DNA from: Epibacterium sp. Ofav1-8 | GTDB taxonomy: Bacteria > Pseudomonadota > Alphaproteobacteria > Rhodobacterales > Rhodobacteraceae | Reading direction: 5' to 3' | Assembly: GCF_022348185.1 (NCBI RefSeq) | Contig: NZ_JAKRFD010000008.1 | Location: forward strand, 62,001-126,000 | DNA length: 64,000 nt | In this document: one piece after another, positions 43,409 to 52,139 of the stretch | Position numbering within the stretch: position 1 is the stretch's first letter | Layout: the number at the start of each line of letters is the position of its first letter | Notes under the pieces: generated by a model | What the model was told of the DNA's origin: nothing | The model's input: the letters and a program-made list of their open reading frames with translations, nothing else | Databases searched by the model: none | Made by a program: the position numbers and the translations under genes

Positions 43409-43810
43409 ATGACTTTTATTTCCACCAAGACCCATCAGGATCTCGTGGCAGAGGCAGAGGCCGAAATTTCCTTCGTCCCGGTCGCGGATGCGCAACAGCT
43501 GCAAGAGGCGGGCGACGCCGAATTCATCGATCTCCGCGTCTATCGGGAGCTGGAAAAGACCGGCGTCATCCCCGGCGCGCATTCCTGCCCGCGCGGGTTG
43601 CTGGAATTCTGGCTCGACCAGGACAGCCCCTTCGCGCGCGAGGTGTTTGGCCGCGACAAGATGTTCATCTTCTACTGCGACAACGGCTGGCGCTCGGCGC
43701 TGAGCACGCATCAGGCCGAGACCATGGGGCTGCAGAATGTGCATTGCCTCAAGGGGGGCCTGGACGGTTGGATGGACGCCCAAGGTCCGCTTTCGCCCTA
43801 TCACTGGTAG
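43409..43810 (+). CDS. single-domain rhodanese
   Basis: This 133-residue protein has EFIDLRVYRELEKTGVIPGA, the CH2A-like motif, and an active-site loop around Cys90 (FYCDNGWRSA), which fits a sulfurtransferase. KGGLDGWMDAQGPL ends the domain. An AAGGAGG lies at ideal spacing before the ATG. No signal peptide, so it is cytoplasmic. It could act in sulfur transfer or cyanide detoxification; the neighbours do not help. Confidence 0.88.
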   Translation: MTFISTKTHQDLVAEAEAEISFVPVADAQQLQEAGDAEFIDLRVYRELEKTGVIPGAHSCPRGLLEFWLDQDSPFAREVFGRDKMFIFYCDNGWRSALSTHQAETMGLQNVHCLKGGLDGWMDAQGPLSPYHW

Positions 43811-44049
43811 TCCAGGCGACATCATCAGGGGCGTGCCCCGCCGGACCGGCGCGCGGTCTTATGCGCAGCGGTGCGGAGGTGCGATGCCCGCCGTTTCGTC
43901 CGGCGCCGTGCCGAGCGGGCTGAGACGGCTTGCCCCGCGCGGGGCAGGGGACACATCCGCGCCGGATTGGCCACAGCGCCAGAAAAACGACCCCACCCGT
44001 CGAAAACACGACTGCACGGGCCGGACGAATCCGTATGGTCGGGCCTGTT

Positions 44050-45276
44050 ATGCGCACGATCCTCTCCTTTGCCGCCCTCTTTCTGTCCGTCATTCTGCTC
44101 CAGCTCTCTACCGGGGGCGTGGGGCCACTGGATGCGCTCTCGGGTGCGGCGATGGGGTTCGACAACCGCCAGATCGGTCTTTTGGGCTCGGCGCATTTCC
44201 TCGGCTTTTTCATCGGCTGCTGGTGGACGCCCCGGCTGATGGGGCGGGTCGGGCATTCGCGCGCCTTTGCGGTCTGCACGGCGCTTGGGGCGATGGGGCT
44301 GCTGGCGCATACGCTCACCGACAACCCCTATGCCTGGGCGGCGATGCGGATTGCTTCGGGCCTCTGTGTGGCGGGCTGTTACACGGTGATCGAGGCCTGG
44401 CTGAACGCCAAGGTCACCAATGAAAACCGGGGCCGGACCTCGGGGCTCTACCGGATTGCCGACACCGGCGCCTCGCTGGCGGCGCAGCTGATGATCGCGG
44501 TGCTGCCACCCGCAAATTACATCTCGTACAATCTGTTGGCGATCCTGTGCTGCGCCACGCTGTTGCCGCTGATGATGACCCGCGCCAGCCAGCCCAAGAT
44601 GCCCTCTGCGCCGCGCCTGCGCCCCGGGCTGGCATGGCGCTGCTCGCCCCTTGGCGTGGCCGGTGTCCTGGTTTCGGCGCTCAGCGGCGCATCGTTCCGG
44701 ATGGTGGGGCCGATCTACGGCCAGGAGGTCGGCCTGATGATCGACCAGATCGCCTTTTTCCTCGCGGCCTTTGTTCTGGGCGGCGCGCTGGCGCAATATC
44801 CCGTCGGGTGGCTTGCGGATAAATTCGACCGCCGCTGGGTGCTGATCTGGCTCTCGGGCGTGTCGATGCTGGCCTGCGCGGTGACCCTGCCGGCAAGCGG
44901 CGGCGGCACCCTGGCGATCATGATCTCGGCGGCCTTTTTCGGGCTTACCACGGTGCCGATCTTCTCGGTCTCGGCCGCCCACGCCAATGACTTTGCCACC
45001 TCCGAAGAACGGGTGGAGCTGTCGGCGGCCTTGATGTTCTTTTATGCCAGCGGCGCCATCGCCGCGCCGCTTCTGGCCTCCGCCCTGATCGAGGCCTTTG
45101 GCCCCGGCGCGCTGTTTGTCTTTATCGCCGTGGGCCATGCGGGGCTGATCGTCTTTGGCCTTGCAAGGATGCGCAGCCGCGCCACCCCGACGGAACGCAC
45201 CCGCTACGTCTATGCGCCGCGCACGTCGTTCACCATCGGCAAGATGCTGAAACGCGCGCGTGAAGGGCGGCAGTAG
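44050..45276 (+). CDS. MFS transporter
   Basis: This is a 408-residue membrane protein with 12 predicted hydrophobic segments, beginning ILSFAALFLSVILLQLSTGG. The loop after segment 2 (WTPRLMGRVGHSRAF) matches the MFS motif A region, and ENRGRTSGLYRIADTGASL is the YcaD-like marker after segment 5. A start 15 bases earlier (MVGPVMRTIL) is possible. It follows the rhodanese at a 239-base distance and converges on the XRE gene. Substrate unknown. Confidence 0.88.
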   Translation: MRTILSFAALFLSVILLQLSTGGVGPLDALSGAAMGFDNRQIGLLGSAHFLGFFIGCWWTPRLMGRVGHSRAFAVCTALGAMGLLAHTLTDNPYAWAAMRIASGLCVAGCYTVIEAWLNAKVTNENRGRTSGLYRIADTGASLAAQLMIAVLPPANYISYNLLAILCCATLLPLMMTRASQPKMPSAPRLRPGLAWRCSPLGVAGVLVSALSGASFRMVGPIYGQEVGLMIDQIAFFLAAFVLGGALAQYPVGWLADKFDRRWVLIWLSGVSMLACAVTLPASGGGTLAIMISAAFFGLTTVPIFSVSAAHANDFATSEERVELSAALMFFYASGAIAAPLLASALIEAFGPGALFVFIAVGHAGLIVFGLARMRSRATPTERTRYVYAPRTSFTIGKMLKRAREGRQ

Positions 45277-45294
45277 GGCGGCCCGCGCGCCGCG

Positions 45295-46164
45295 TCACGA
45301 CGTCCCCCCGATCTGCGCCCTGAGCGCCCGCACCCGGCGCGGCATCTGCCGGGCGGTGATGTCCGCCTCGCGCACCAGCCGGTCGAAATGGCCGGTATAG
45401 GTCTCGATCCGCTCCCGGTCGCGAAAGGCCATATAGTGGCTGCCGGCATAGAACACGCACAACAGCGGGCCGAATATGGTCAGCGGCGAGGAATAGAGCC
45501 GCTTGGCATCATAGAGATAGATCCGCAGCCGGGGATAAAGCTGCGTGGTCAGCTGCTCCAGATGCTCCAGCTGTTCGATCCGGATCTCTGCGGGCAGGCC
45601 TTCGTAATAGCCCACGCCCTTGGCAAAGCTGTCGATCTCGTAGATCGGCATGGCGATCTCGTAATCCGACCCTGCCTGCTGCATCCAGGTCAGCCGGTCC
45701 TGCGAAGCGCCGATGGCCTGATCGGCGGTGCGCCCCAGATGCGGCGCGTATTCCCATTCCAGCACCGCGCGGGTCTTCAGCATGTCGGGCAGGGTCGCGG
45801 GCACGTGGCGGATCTTGTAGCCCGCCGCCTCCCGGTGCCACTCGTAGATGCGTTCGTCCACCAGCGCCCGGGGGGCTTCGGTCATGGCGATCGAGGAGGC
45901 CAGCAGCTCGGCCGCGCTCTCCGGCCGGTCCGACAGGCTCAGGAGCCAATCCGCCGAAACCCCGAGCACCGCCGCACAGGCGCCCACCACATGGGCGTTT
46001 GGCAGGCGCGCGCCCTCGTCGGTCAGCAGCTGTGAAATGGTGGACCGGTCCACACCGGTTTCCCGCGCCAGGGCGCTCTGGCTCAGGCCGCTGTCGCGCA
46101 GGGCGCGATTGAGACGATCCCGAAACTGCGTGGCGCGCAGGCGTTTGTCGATATTATCCCTCAT
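45295..46164 (-). CDS. XRE-type HTH transcriptional regulator
   Basis: This 289-residue protein has an HTH at residues 15-70 (SQSALARETGVDRSTISQLL) and a C-terminal domain of about 200 residues that has no motif I recognise; YYEGLPAEIRIEQLEHLEQL and PLLCVFYAGSHYMAFRD suggest an effector or fatty-acid-sensing fold. It diverges from the DUF2061-desaturase pair, with two similar palindromes in the 105-base gap, so it probably regulates both itself and the desaturase. Confidence 0.82.
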   Translation of the reverse strand: MRDNIDKRLRATQFRDRLNRALRDSGLSQSALARETGVDRSTISQLLTDEGARLPNAHVVGACAAVLGVSADWLLSLSDRPESAAELLASSIAMTEAPRALVDERIYEWHREAAGYKIRHVPATLPDMLKTRAVLEWEYAPHLGRTADQAIGASQDRLTWMQQAGSDYEIAMPIYEIDSFAKGVGYYEGLPAEIRIEQLEHLEQLTTQLYPRLRIYLYDAKRLYSSPLTIFGPLLCVFYAGSHYMAFRDRERIETYTGHFDRLVREADITARQMPRRVRALRAQIGGTS

Positions 46165-46249
46165 GTGGTGACATATATCACCATTGATGGGTTTTGTTAA
46201 TCACATACGGAATTCTGCACAGCTTCGGCTCTTGCTAATGTGACCACAT
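46163..46249. promoter_or_regulatory. paired palindromic operators between XRE and DUF2061/desaturase
   Basis: ATGTGGTGACAT (46163-46174) recurs inverted with one change as ATGTGACCACAT (46238-46249). The first also lies in a larger palindrome TGGTGA-CATATA-TCACCA (46166-46183) next to the XRE start. They flank the divergent promoters, one at each end. Confidence 0.6.
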
Positions 46250-46269
46250 ACAAAAAATCAGGAGGCATT

Positions 46270-46500
46270 ATGGAAACGCGTGGGCGCTCCCTCGTGAAGG
46301 CTGTCGTATGGAATGTGATCGGGCTGGTCTCGATGACGCTTGTGGGATTTCTCGCCACCGGCTCTGTCAGCGCGGGCGGCAAGATGGCCGCAGTGAATAC
46401 AGCGCTGGGGTTCGCCACATACCTGATCTACGAGCGGGTCTGGGCGCGTATTTCCTGGGGGCGGCTTGGCCATCAGAGCGGAGGCCACCGCCATGCGTGA
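46270..46500 (+). CDS. small DUF2061 membrane protein
   Basis: This 76-residue protein has two hydrophobic segments (VVWNVIGLVSMTLVGFLATG and MAAVNTALGFATYLIYERV), typical of DUF2061. The start at 46270 has an AGGAGG site; an upstream in-frame start is less likely. Its stop overlaps the desaturase start by eight bases, so the two are coupled. The C-terminus is His-rich (SGGHRHA). Function unknown; probably a membrane partner of the desaturase. Confidence 0.82.
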   Translation: METRGRSLVKAVVWNVIGLVSMTLVGFLATGSVSAGGKMAAVNTALGFATYLIYERVWARISWGRLGHQSGGHRHA

Positions 46501-47515
46501 CCTCACCGAGGAAGAGCAACTGGCCGCGCTGTTGAACGACCCGCTTGCACAGGGGGCGGGGGACGCGACGGCCGAGGCGGTCGATCCCGCGGATGTTGCG
46601 GCGCGCGCCGCGCTGCCGGCGCATCCCGAATGGGGCACCTTCGCGCTGATCGTGGCCTGCTATTGTGTCTGGGCCGGGGCGCTGTTTGGTCTGGCGCAGC
46701 TTTCCACCGTGCTGGCGGTGGGGCTGGCCGGGGTCACGGTGGCGCTGCATTCCTCGCTCTGCCACGAGGTGCTGCATGGTCATCCCTTCCGCAGCCGCCG
46801 CCTGAATGAAGCGCTGGTGTTCCTGCCGCTGAACCTCGCGGTGCCCTATGGCCGCTTTCGCGACACCCATTTGCAGCATCACCAGGACGAGAATCTGACC
46901 GATCCCTATGACGACCCGGAGAGCAATTTCCAGGATCCGGAGGCCTGGGCGCAGCTGCCCGCCTGGCGTCAGCGCCTGCTGCGGGTCAACAACACGCTGC
47001 TGGGGCGCATGCTGCTGGGGCCGGTGATCGGGCAGATCAGCTTTATGCAAACGGACTGGCGGCTGATGCGCCGGGGCACGCCGGGCATCCTGCGCGACTG
47101 GGCGCTGCATGCGCTGGGCGCTGCCTTGGTCCTGTGGGTTGTGTCGTTGTCGGCGCTGCCGGTGCTGGCCTATCTGGGCGCCGCCTACATTGGCCTCGCG
47201 CTGCTGAAGATCCGCACCTATCTGGAGCATCGCGCCCATGAGGACATGCATGGCCGCACCGCGATCGTCGAAGGCCGCGGCCTGTTGGGGATGGTGCTGG
47301 GGTTTCTGTTCCTGAACAACAATCTCCACATTGTGCACCACCTCTATCCCGGCGTCGCCTGGCACCGGTTGCCGGCCCTCTACCGGCGTCATCGCAGCCG
47401 GTTTCAGGCCCGCAATGACGGCTATGTGCTGACCAGCTATGCCAGCGTGTTCCGGCAGTTTGCACTGCGGGCCAAGGATCCGGTGCCGCATCCGCTCTGG
47501 AAATCGCCGGAGTAA
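46493..47515 (+). CDS. membrane fatty-acid desaturase
   Basis: This 340-residue integral membrane di-iron enzyme has three histidine clusters: HSSLCHEVLHGHP near residue 90, RDTHLQHHQDE near residue 122, and NNLHIVHHLYPG near residue 280, as in the delta-9/omega-type desaturase family. The N-terminal 40 residues are acidic and probably cytoplasmic. It is coupled to DUF2061 and faces the XRE regulator, which fits a membrane-fluidity response (inference). The position of the double bond is unknown. Confidence 0.9.
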   Translation: MRDLTEEEQLAALLNDPLAQGAGDATAEAVDPADVAARAALPAHPEWGTFALIVACYCVWAGALFGLAQLSTVLAVGLAGVTVALHSSLCHEVLHGHPFRSRRLNEALVFLPLNLAVPYGRFRDTHLQHHQDENLTDPYDDPESNFQDPEAWAQLPAWRQRLLRVNNTLLGRMLLGPVIGQISFMQTDWRLMRRGTPGILRDWALHALGAALVLWVVSLSALPVLAYLGAAYIGLALLKIRTYLEHRAHEDMHGRTAIVEGRGLLGMVLGFLFLNNNLHIVHHLYPGVAWHRLPALYRRHRSRFQARNDGYVLTSYASVFRQFALRAKDPVPHPLWKSPE

Positions 47516-47561
47516 GGGGGCACAAGAGCGGCATGTGATAGTCTGCCACCAAGGTTTGTCG

Positions 47562-48464
47562 ATGCCGCTCTGGATCCCCGTCACCCTCGCCGCCGCCACG
47601 TTTCAGACCATCCGCTTCATGCTGCAAAAGGTGCTGAGCGCGGTGACCCTCAGCGCCGCGGGGGCGACGTTTTCGCGGTTTGTCTACTCGGCACCGGTGA
47701 TCCTGCTGGCGCTCTGGGCCTATGTGACCAGCACGGAAGCGGAGCTGCCGGCGCTGTCGCTGCGGTTCTGGGGCTTTGCCACCATCGGCGGGCTGTCGCA
47801 GATCCTGGCCACGGTCTGCGTGGTGGCGCTGTTCAAGCAACGCAATTTTGCCGTTGGCATCACCTTCAAGAAAACCGAAGTGATCCAGACCGCAATCGTC
47901 GGGCTGGTGGTGCTGGGGGATGAAGTCTCGGCGTTGGGCTGGTTGGCGATCCTGATCGGGCTGGTCGGGGTGCTGGTCCTGTCAAAGACAAAGGACGGCC
48001 CCAAGGGGCTCTGGCGTCAGATGAGCGGCCGCGCCCCGGTGCTGGGGCTCGGGTCTGGGGTGCTGTTTGCGTTTTCAGCGGTCAGCTATCGCGGCGCGTC
48101 GCTGCAATTGCAGGAGCCGGACGCGGTGCTGCGCGCGGCGGTGACGCTGGCGGTGGTGGTCTGCTTGCAGACGGTGATGATGCTGGTCTGGCTGGCGCTG
48201 CGCGACCCGGGTGAGATTGCACGGGTCTGGGCGGCACGTCGGGTGGCGGTCTGGGTGGGGCTGACCAGCATGGGCGGGTCTTTCTGCTGGTTTCTCGCCT
48301 TCACGCTGCAGAACGCGGCCTATGTCAAGGCGCTGGGGCAGGTGGAGCTGCTGTTGTCTCTGCTGGCGTCCCTGCTGGTGTTCCGCGAGGAGGTGACGCG
48401 GCGAGAGATCTTCGGCATGGGGCTTCTGGTTTTGTCGATCCTCGCCCTGATCCTGGCAATCTGA
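47562..48464 (+). CDS. DMT-superfamily (EamA) exporter
   Basis: This 300-residue membrane protein has ten hydrophobic segments in two EamA halves: PVTLAAATFQTIRFML opens the first and VLGLGSGVLFAFSAVSYRG the second. ALGQVELLLSLLASLLVFRE is the typical last-but-one segment. It starts 46 bases after the desaturase and may be co-transcribed. Family members export amino acids or other metabolites; the substrate cannot be told. Confidence 0.88.
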   Translation: MPLWIPVTLAAATFQTIRFMLQKVLSAVTLSAAGATFSRFVYSAPVILLALWAYVTSTEAELPALSLRFWGFATIGGLSQILATVCVVALFKQRNFAVGITFKKTEVIQTAIVGLVVLGDEVSALGWLAILIGLVGVLVLSKTKDGPKGLWRQMSGRAPVLGLGSGVLFAFSAVSYRGASLQLQEPDAVLRAAVTLAVVVCLQTVMMLVWLALRDPGEIARVWAARRVAVWVGLTSMGGSFCWFLAFTLQNAAYVKALGQVELLLSLLASLLVFREEVTRREIFGMGLLVLSILALILAI

Positions 48465-48511
48465 ACGGACAGCGGCGAGCCGCATCCGCGTGGCGCTGTG
48501 TCGCCCGGGTG

Positions 48512-48683
48512 GGCTCCCGCCCGTCGCATCTGCGCCCCTTTTTGCAAAGGGGCACCGTGCTCCCGTTGGGCCCGGCACCGCGCGTCCCGCGCGGTGCCGC
48601 AGCCAGCCCCTTTTTTCAAAAGGGGCTGGCTGCCCGGCCCAAGACTGACTGGCGGTGCGCCCTTTGGCACAAAGGGCGTGCAG
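48512..48683. repeat. hairpin-rich intergenic block including copy 2 of the dispersed repeat
   Basis: In the 289 bases between the exporter and the convergent NUDIX gene lie GGCTCCCGCCCGTCGC (48512-48527) and GCTCCCGTTGGGC (48559-48571), the inverted copies of blocks at 7140-7190. They sit with four stems: GCCCCTTT/AAAGGGGC (48534-48553), CGGCACCGCGCG/CGCGCGGTGCCG (48573-48599), a 14-bp stem with arms at 48601-48614 and 48618-48631, and GCGCCCTTT/AAAGGGCG (48657-48678). Confidence 0.75.
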
Positions 48684-48753
48684 CCGAAGGCGCGGGAGCG
48701 CCGCCGCCCGCCGAGGCCGCCGGACGCCTGTGGTTGTGACCCGCGCGGCTGGG

Positions 48754-49509
48754 TCAATCGCGCCCCGCCATCGGTCGTCCGTGCAACTGCAGGAACAGGC
48801 TTTCCTCGTCGTCGTTGCGAAAATAGGGGGTGGTCTCGGGGCGGGTTCCGCTGCGCAGGTTGGCCGCGACCTCCGCCAGCACGACTTCGGTGATGAACGG
48901 CAGATCAAAGCGCCGCACCTGGCTGAGCGGAATCCACTGGAGATGGGACAGCTCGTCCGAGGCGCGGGAGAAATCATCCAGGTCCCCCAGCAGAGATTCG
49001 GCGGCCACCTGGAAGAACCGCGCGTCAAAGCGGCGCGGCCGGCCGGGCGGGGTCAGGGCGCGGAACACGAAGCTGAGCGCGGAGGCATCCGGCACATGGC
49101 CGCTGGCAGCAAAGCTCTGCCAGTCGGGCGGCACCTCTCCGCTCCAGGTGCCGGGGCATCCCAGGATCAGCCCGGTTTCCTCCCACAATTCGCGCGTCGC
49201 TGCCGCGCAGAGCGCCTGCCAGACCTCGGCGCCGCCATCGGCTTGCAACCGCTCCCGACAGGGGGGCGGGATGTCTGCCGCCAGCGGGATGTGACGGTCG
49301 CCGTGATCCATCGCCCCGCCGGGAAACACGAATTTGTTGGGCATGAAGGCCGCCTTGGCCCCGCGCTGCCCCATCAGCACCCGCGGATCGTCGCTGTCGC
49401 CGTCGCGCACCGCGATCACCGTGGCGGCATCGCGGATCGCGGCCTTGTCCACGGGCATGCCGCCGTGCGGCCCGGTCACGCGGCCTGAATTGCCTGGGGT
49501 GCCTGCCAT
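48754..49509 (-). CDS. NUDIX hydrolase
   Basis: This is a 251-residue protein. The Nudix box is split by an insertion: FVFPGGAMDHGD is followed about 30 residues later by TRELWEETGLILG. The fold then continues with HLQWIPLSQV. The family hydrolyses nucleoside diphosphates linked to other groups, including CoA and ADP-ribose derivatives. Start is uncertain: MAGTPGN at 49509 or a Met 17 codons later; both lie just downstream of 14-bp tandem repeats. It converges on the exporter gene. Confidence 0.82.
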   Translation of the reverse strand: MAGTPGNSGRVTGPHGGMPVDKAAIRDAATVIAVRDGDSDDPRVLMGQRGAKAAFMPNKFVFPGGAMDHGDRHIPLAADIPPPCRERLQADGGAEVWQALCAAATRELWEETGLILGCPGTWSGEVPPDWQSFAASGHVPDASALSFVFRALTPPGRPRRFDARFFQVAAESLLGDLDDFSRASDELSHLQWIPLSQVRRFDLPFITEVVLAEVAANLRSGTRPETTPYFRNDDEESLFLQLHGRPMAGRD

Positions 49510-49847
49510 GGCTTTGGTCCTCCTGTCCTCACCGGCCCGACCGGCCCAAGCAATCTGGCCCAAACGATCCGGCCCAAGCGATTCTGGCCAAGGGTCCTGT
49601 CGCGCCGATGCTGCGCCCGCCGGGGGCTGGCGGCAGTTTCCTGTCTTTGGCAGGGAAAGGAAAGGGGCGGCACCGGATTTTGATCAAACGACGCCGCGAA
49701 ACGGGGGCAGCGGCACCTGATTCCGCAACCCCGGGGCAAGCAGCGGCCGTGTGGCGGGGCAGGCGCCGGTGCCCTCGCCGAGGGTCCCGTCTTGCCCCCG
49801 GGCGCGCACGCCCGCGCGGGCCACGGGGGGGCGTCAGCGATGCGGCA
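49510..49847. other. 338-base gap with 14-bp tandem repeats, NUDIX / DUF983
   Basis: Three adjacent 14-bp units CCGGCCCAAGCAAT, CTGGCCCAAACGAT and CCGGCCCAAGCGAT (49541-49582) and a decayed fourth lie just upstream of the NUDIX start. The rest is GC-rich with small stems such as GGGCGCGCACGCCCGCGCG near the DUF983 end. No convincing coding frame is seen. Confidence 0.6.
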
Positions 49848-50267
49848 TCAGCCGGCGGATCGTGCGGCCTTGTCGAACCCGTGCATGCGCTTTGCCCATT
49901 GATAGGCCACCACCACGCCTTTCAGCCGCGGCAGCAGATAGAGCGACGCGGCGATACAGGTGACCGAGAACACCGAGGCCATCACCCAGGGCGAGGGGCG
50001 CCATTCAAACGCCATATAGTGCATCAGGGGCGCCATGATGTGGCCGACCGCCAGAATGGTCAGATAGGCAGGCCCGTCGTCGGCGCGATGGTGGTGAAAC
50101 TCTTCCCCGCAGTTTGCGCAGCTGTCATTCACCTTCAGGTAACTGTGCAACAGCTTGCCCTCGCCGCATTTGGGGCAGCGCTGGCGCCAGCCGTTCCAGA
50201 GTGCGGGTTTTGTCGGGCGGTCGTCGGTCAGCGTCTCTTGCTGGGCGAGGCCGTGCGTCTGGGTCAT
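49848..50267 (-). CDS. DUF983 membrane protein with zinc-ribbon start
   Basis: This 139-residue protein has a zinc-ribbon-like pair RCPKCGEGKL and DSCANCGEEF near residues 30-58, then two hydrophobic segments (YLTILAVGHIMAPLMHYMAF and VMASVFSVTCIAASLYLLP). DUF983 proteins occur near cytochrome oxidase and assembly genes in other bacteria, but no such genes are here. Function unknown. It diverges from the EF-hand protein gene. Confidence 0.85.
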   Translation of the reverse strand: MTQTHGLAQQETLTDDRPTKPALWNGWRQRCPKCGEGKLLHSYLKVNDSCANCGEEFHHHRADDGPAYLTILAVGHIMAPLMHYMAFEWRPSPWVMASVFSVTCIAASLYLLPRLKGVVVAYQWAKRMHGFDKAARSAG

Positions 50268-50535
50268 CTCGAAGCTCCGTCACCTTAAATAGCCGCATCG
50301 AAATCCGGGCAGAATTCCCTCTGTGGCAATGCTCAGTTTCAATACATTGGACCAAATATGCAAATCACAGGTGTATTTCGCTGTGACCGGGTGACGCGGC
50401 GGGGGCAGGTGACGCCACGTCGAAACCGGCCGTAACAGAAAAATGCGCCCCTCGCGACGGAAAACGGCCAGTGGCCCGTTTCACTTCTACATCGGGCAGC
50501 ATGGTGCTGCTGAGGCTGATAGAAGGAACGATGTG

Positions 50536-51033
50536 ATGAAGAAACAGATCCTGATTGCCACTCTGCTCACGCTCTCCACCGCCGCCACGGCGACCCTTGC
50601 GGTTGCCAAGCCCGGCTTTGGCCCCGCCCGCGAGCGTCCGACCTTTGAACAGCTGGATGCCGATGGCGATGGCGCGCTGAGCCAGGCCGAACTGGCCGCC
50701 CAGGGCCAGAAACGCTTTGCGGCGGCCGATGCGGATGGGGACGGGCTGCTCAGCGCCGAAGAATTGGCGACCCGGGCGCAGGAAAGGATTGCCAAACGCA
50801 CCGATGCTATGATCGAACGGTTCGACGAAAACGGCGATGGCGCGCTCAGCGCCGAGGAAATGCCGCAGCACCGGGGGCCGCAACGGATCCTGGAGCGGGC
50901 AGACACCGACGGCAATGGCACGATCTCCAAGGCGGAGTTCGATACCGCGCAGGCGATCCTCGATGCCGTGATGAAGAAGAAACATCACCGTGGCGGCCCG
51001 GACAAACGGGATCACGGCGCAGACGCGGAGTAA
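50536..51033 (+). CDS. secreted EF-hand calcium-binding protein
   Basis: This 165-residue protein starts with a signal peptide (KKQILIATLLTLSTAATATLAVA). Four EF-hand-like loops follow: DADGDGALSQAE, DADGDGLLSAEE, DENGDGALSAEE and DTDGNGTISKAE, all with full Ca-coordinating residues at loop positions 1, 3, 5 and 12. The C-terminus is rich in Lys/His (KKKHHRGG). It lies 70 bases before an ECF sigma gene in the same direction. It might be a periplasmic calcium sensor or buffer for that system, which is an inference. Confidence 0.85.
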   Translation: MKKQILIATLLTLSTAATATLAVAKPGFGPARERPTFEQLDADGDGALSQAELAAQGQKRFAAADADGDGLLSAEELATRAQERIAKRTDAMIERFDENGDGALSAEEMPQHRGPQRILERADTDGNGTISKAEFDTAQAILDAVMKKKHHRGGPDKRDHGADAE

Positions 51034-51103
51034 GTCGGATCCGGACGCAAGACTGCATATGCGGACCGTCAAACACCTGCCTTCCCATACCGGGGGGGCA
51101 TCC

Positions 51104-51730
51104 ATGATGGGGTTCGGACGGGCTGCGTCGGCACCGGCCCCCCGTGCGCCTGCGCCGGCAGAGGCGCCGGCCAGCGATGACGCCTTGCTGGTGCTCTATG
51201 CCAATGGCGATCCCGCCGCCGCCACGGAACTGACCCGGCGCCATGCGCCCCGGGTGCTGGGCGTGGCAACGCGGGTGCTCGGCAGCCGCGCCGAGGCCGA
51301 GGACGTGACCCAGGATGCGATGCTGCGCCTGTGGAAGGTCGCGCCGGACTGGCGCCCGAGCGAGGCGCAGGTGTCGACCTGGCTCTACCGGGTGACGATG
51401 AACCTCTGCATCGACGTCAAGCGCAAGGCGCGCGGCGGTCATGTGGACCTCGATGCCATTCCCGAACCGCCGGACCCCGCTGCCGGCGCGGCGGAGACGC
51501 TTCAGAACAGCGCCCGCCACGATGCCTTGCAGGCGGCGCTGATGACCCTGCCGGAGCGGCAGCGACAGGCGGTGGTGCTGCGCCACATCGAGGAACTGAC
51601 GAACCCGGAGATCGCCGGGATCATGGAGATCAGCGTGGAGGCCGTGGAAAGCCTGACCGCGCGCGGCAAACGGACACTGGCCAAGGCTCTGGCCGGTCGT
51701 CGAGAGGAATTGGGGTATCAAGATGGCTGA
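51104..51730 (+). CDS. ECF-type RNA polymerase sigma factor
   Basis: This is a 208-residue sigma factor. Region 2 reads LTRRHAPRVLGVATRVLGSR then AEDVTQDAMLRLWK; region 4 reads LPERQRQAVVLRHIEELTNP then IAGIMEISVEAVESLTAR. The N-terminal 30 residues are Pro/Ala-rich and may be dispensable; a Met 15 codons further up is possible. The stop is overlapped by the anti-sigma-like gene by eight bases, the usual arrangement for ECF regulators. An autoregulated promoter is expected upstream but was not clearly recognised. Confidence 0.9.
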   Translation: MMGFGRAASAPAPRAPAPAEAPASDDALLVLYANGDPAAATELTRRHAPRVLGVATRVLGSRAEAEDVTQDAMLRLWKVAPDWRPSEAQVSTWLYRVTMNLCIDVKRKARGGHVDLDAIPEPPDPAAGAAETLQNSARHDALQAALMTLPERQRQAVVLRHIEELTNPEIAGIMEISVEAVESLTARGKRTLAKALAGRREELGYQDG

Positions 51731-52139
51731 TCGCGAGAACCACCAGAACCAGCAGCAGGACGTCGACGCCTTGGAAACGCTCTTTGCCGAGGCGCGTGCG
51801 ACACGTCCCGACACGGTGCCCGACGGGCTGATGTCCTCGATCACCGCCGCCGCCGCGGCAGAACAGGCGCTCCGGGCAACGCCGACGCCAGGACCTGCCG
51901 CTGCCAACCGCAACCGGAGCCCGCTTGGCCTGCTTCTGGCCGCCCTCGGCGGATGGCCCGCGGTGGGCGGCCTGGTGGCGGCCAGCTGTACCGGGCTGTG
52001 GATCGGCGTGGCGGGGCCGGAGGCGCTGTTGGGCGCGCCGGGGCTCGACAGTCTCGCGGCCTCCGCTACGGTAAGTGCCGATTACGCGGCCTATGAAACC
52101 TTCGATCTGGCCAGCGTTCTGGCCGAGGATGTGCAATGA
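51723..52139 (+). CDS. anti-sigma-like membrane protein
   Basis: This is a 138-residue protein without a recognised family motif. Its N-terminal 60 residues are cytoplasmic and polar (DALETLFAEARATRPDTVPD), then there is one hydrophobic segment (GLVAASCTGLWIGVAGPEALLG), and a short C-terminal part that would be periplasmic. Size, topology and overlap with the ECF sigma gene and the sensor gene fit an anti-sigma factor such as the CnrY type. No zinc-binding HxxxCxxC is seen. Confidence 0.7.
   Translation: MADRENHQNQQQDVDALETLFAEARATRPDTVPDGLMSSITAAAAAEQALRATPTPGPAAANRNRSPLGLLLAALGGWPAVGGLVAASCTGLWIGVAGPEALLGAPGLDSLAASATVSADYAAYETFDLASVLAEDVQ

Noticed and set aside
49541-49596. Possible CRISPR-like repeats
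   Set aside because: Units are 14 bp, directly adjacent without spacers, and decay over four copies; no cas genes are present. It is a simple tandem repeat.
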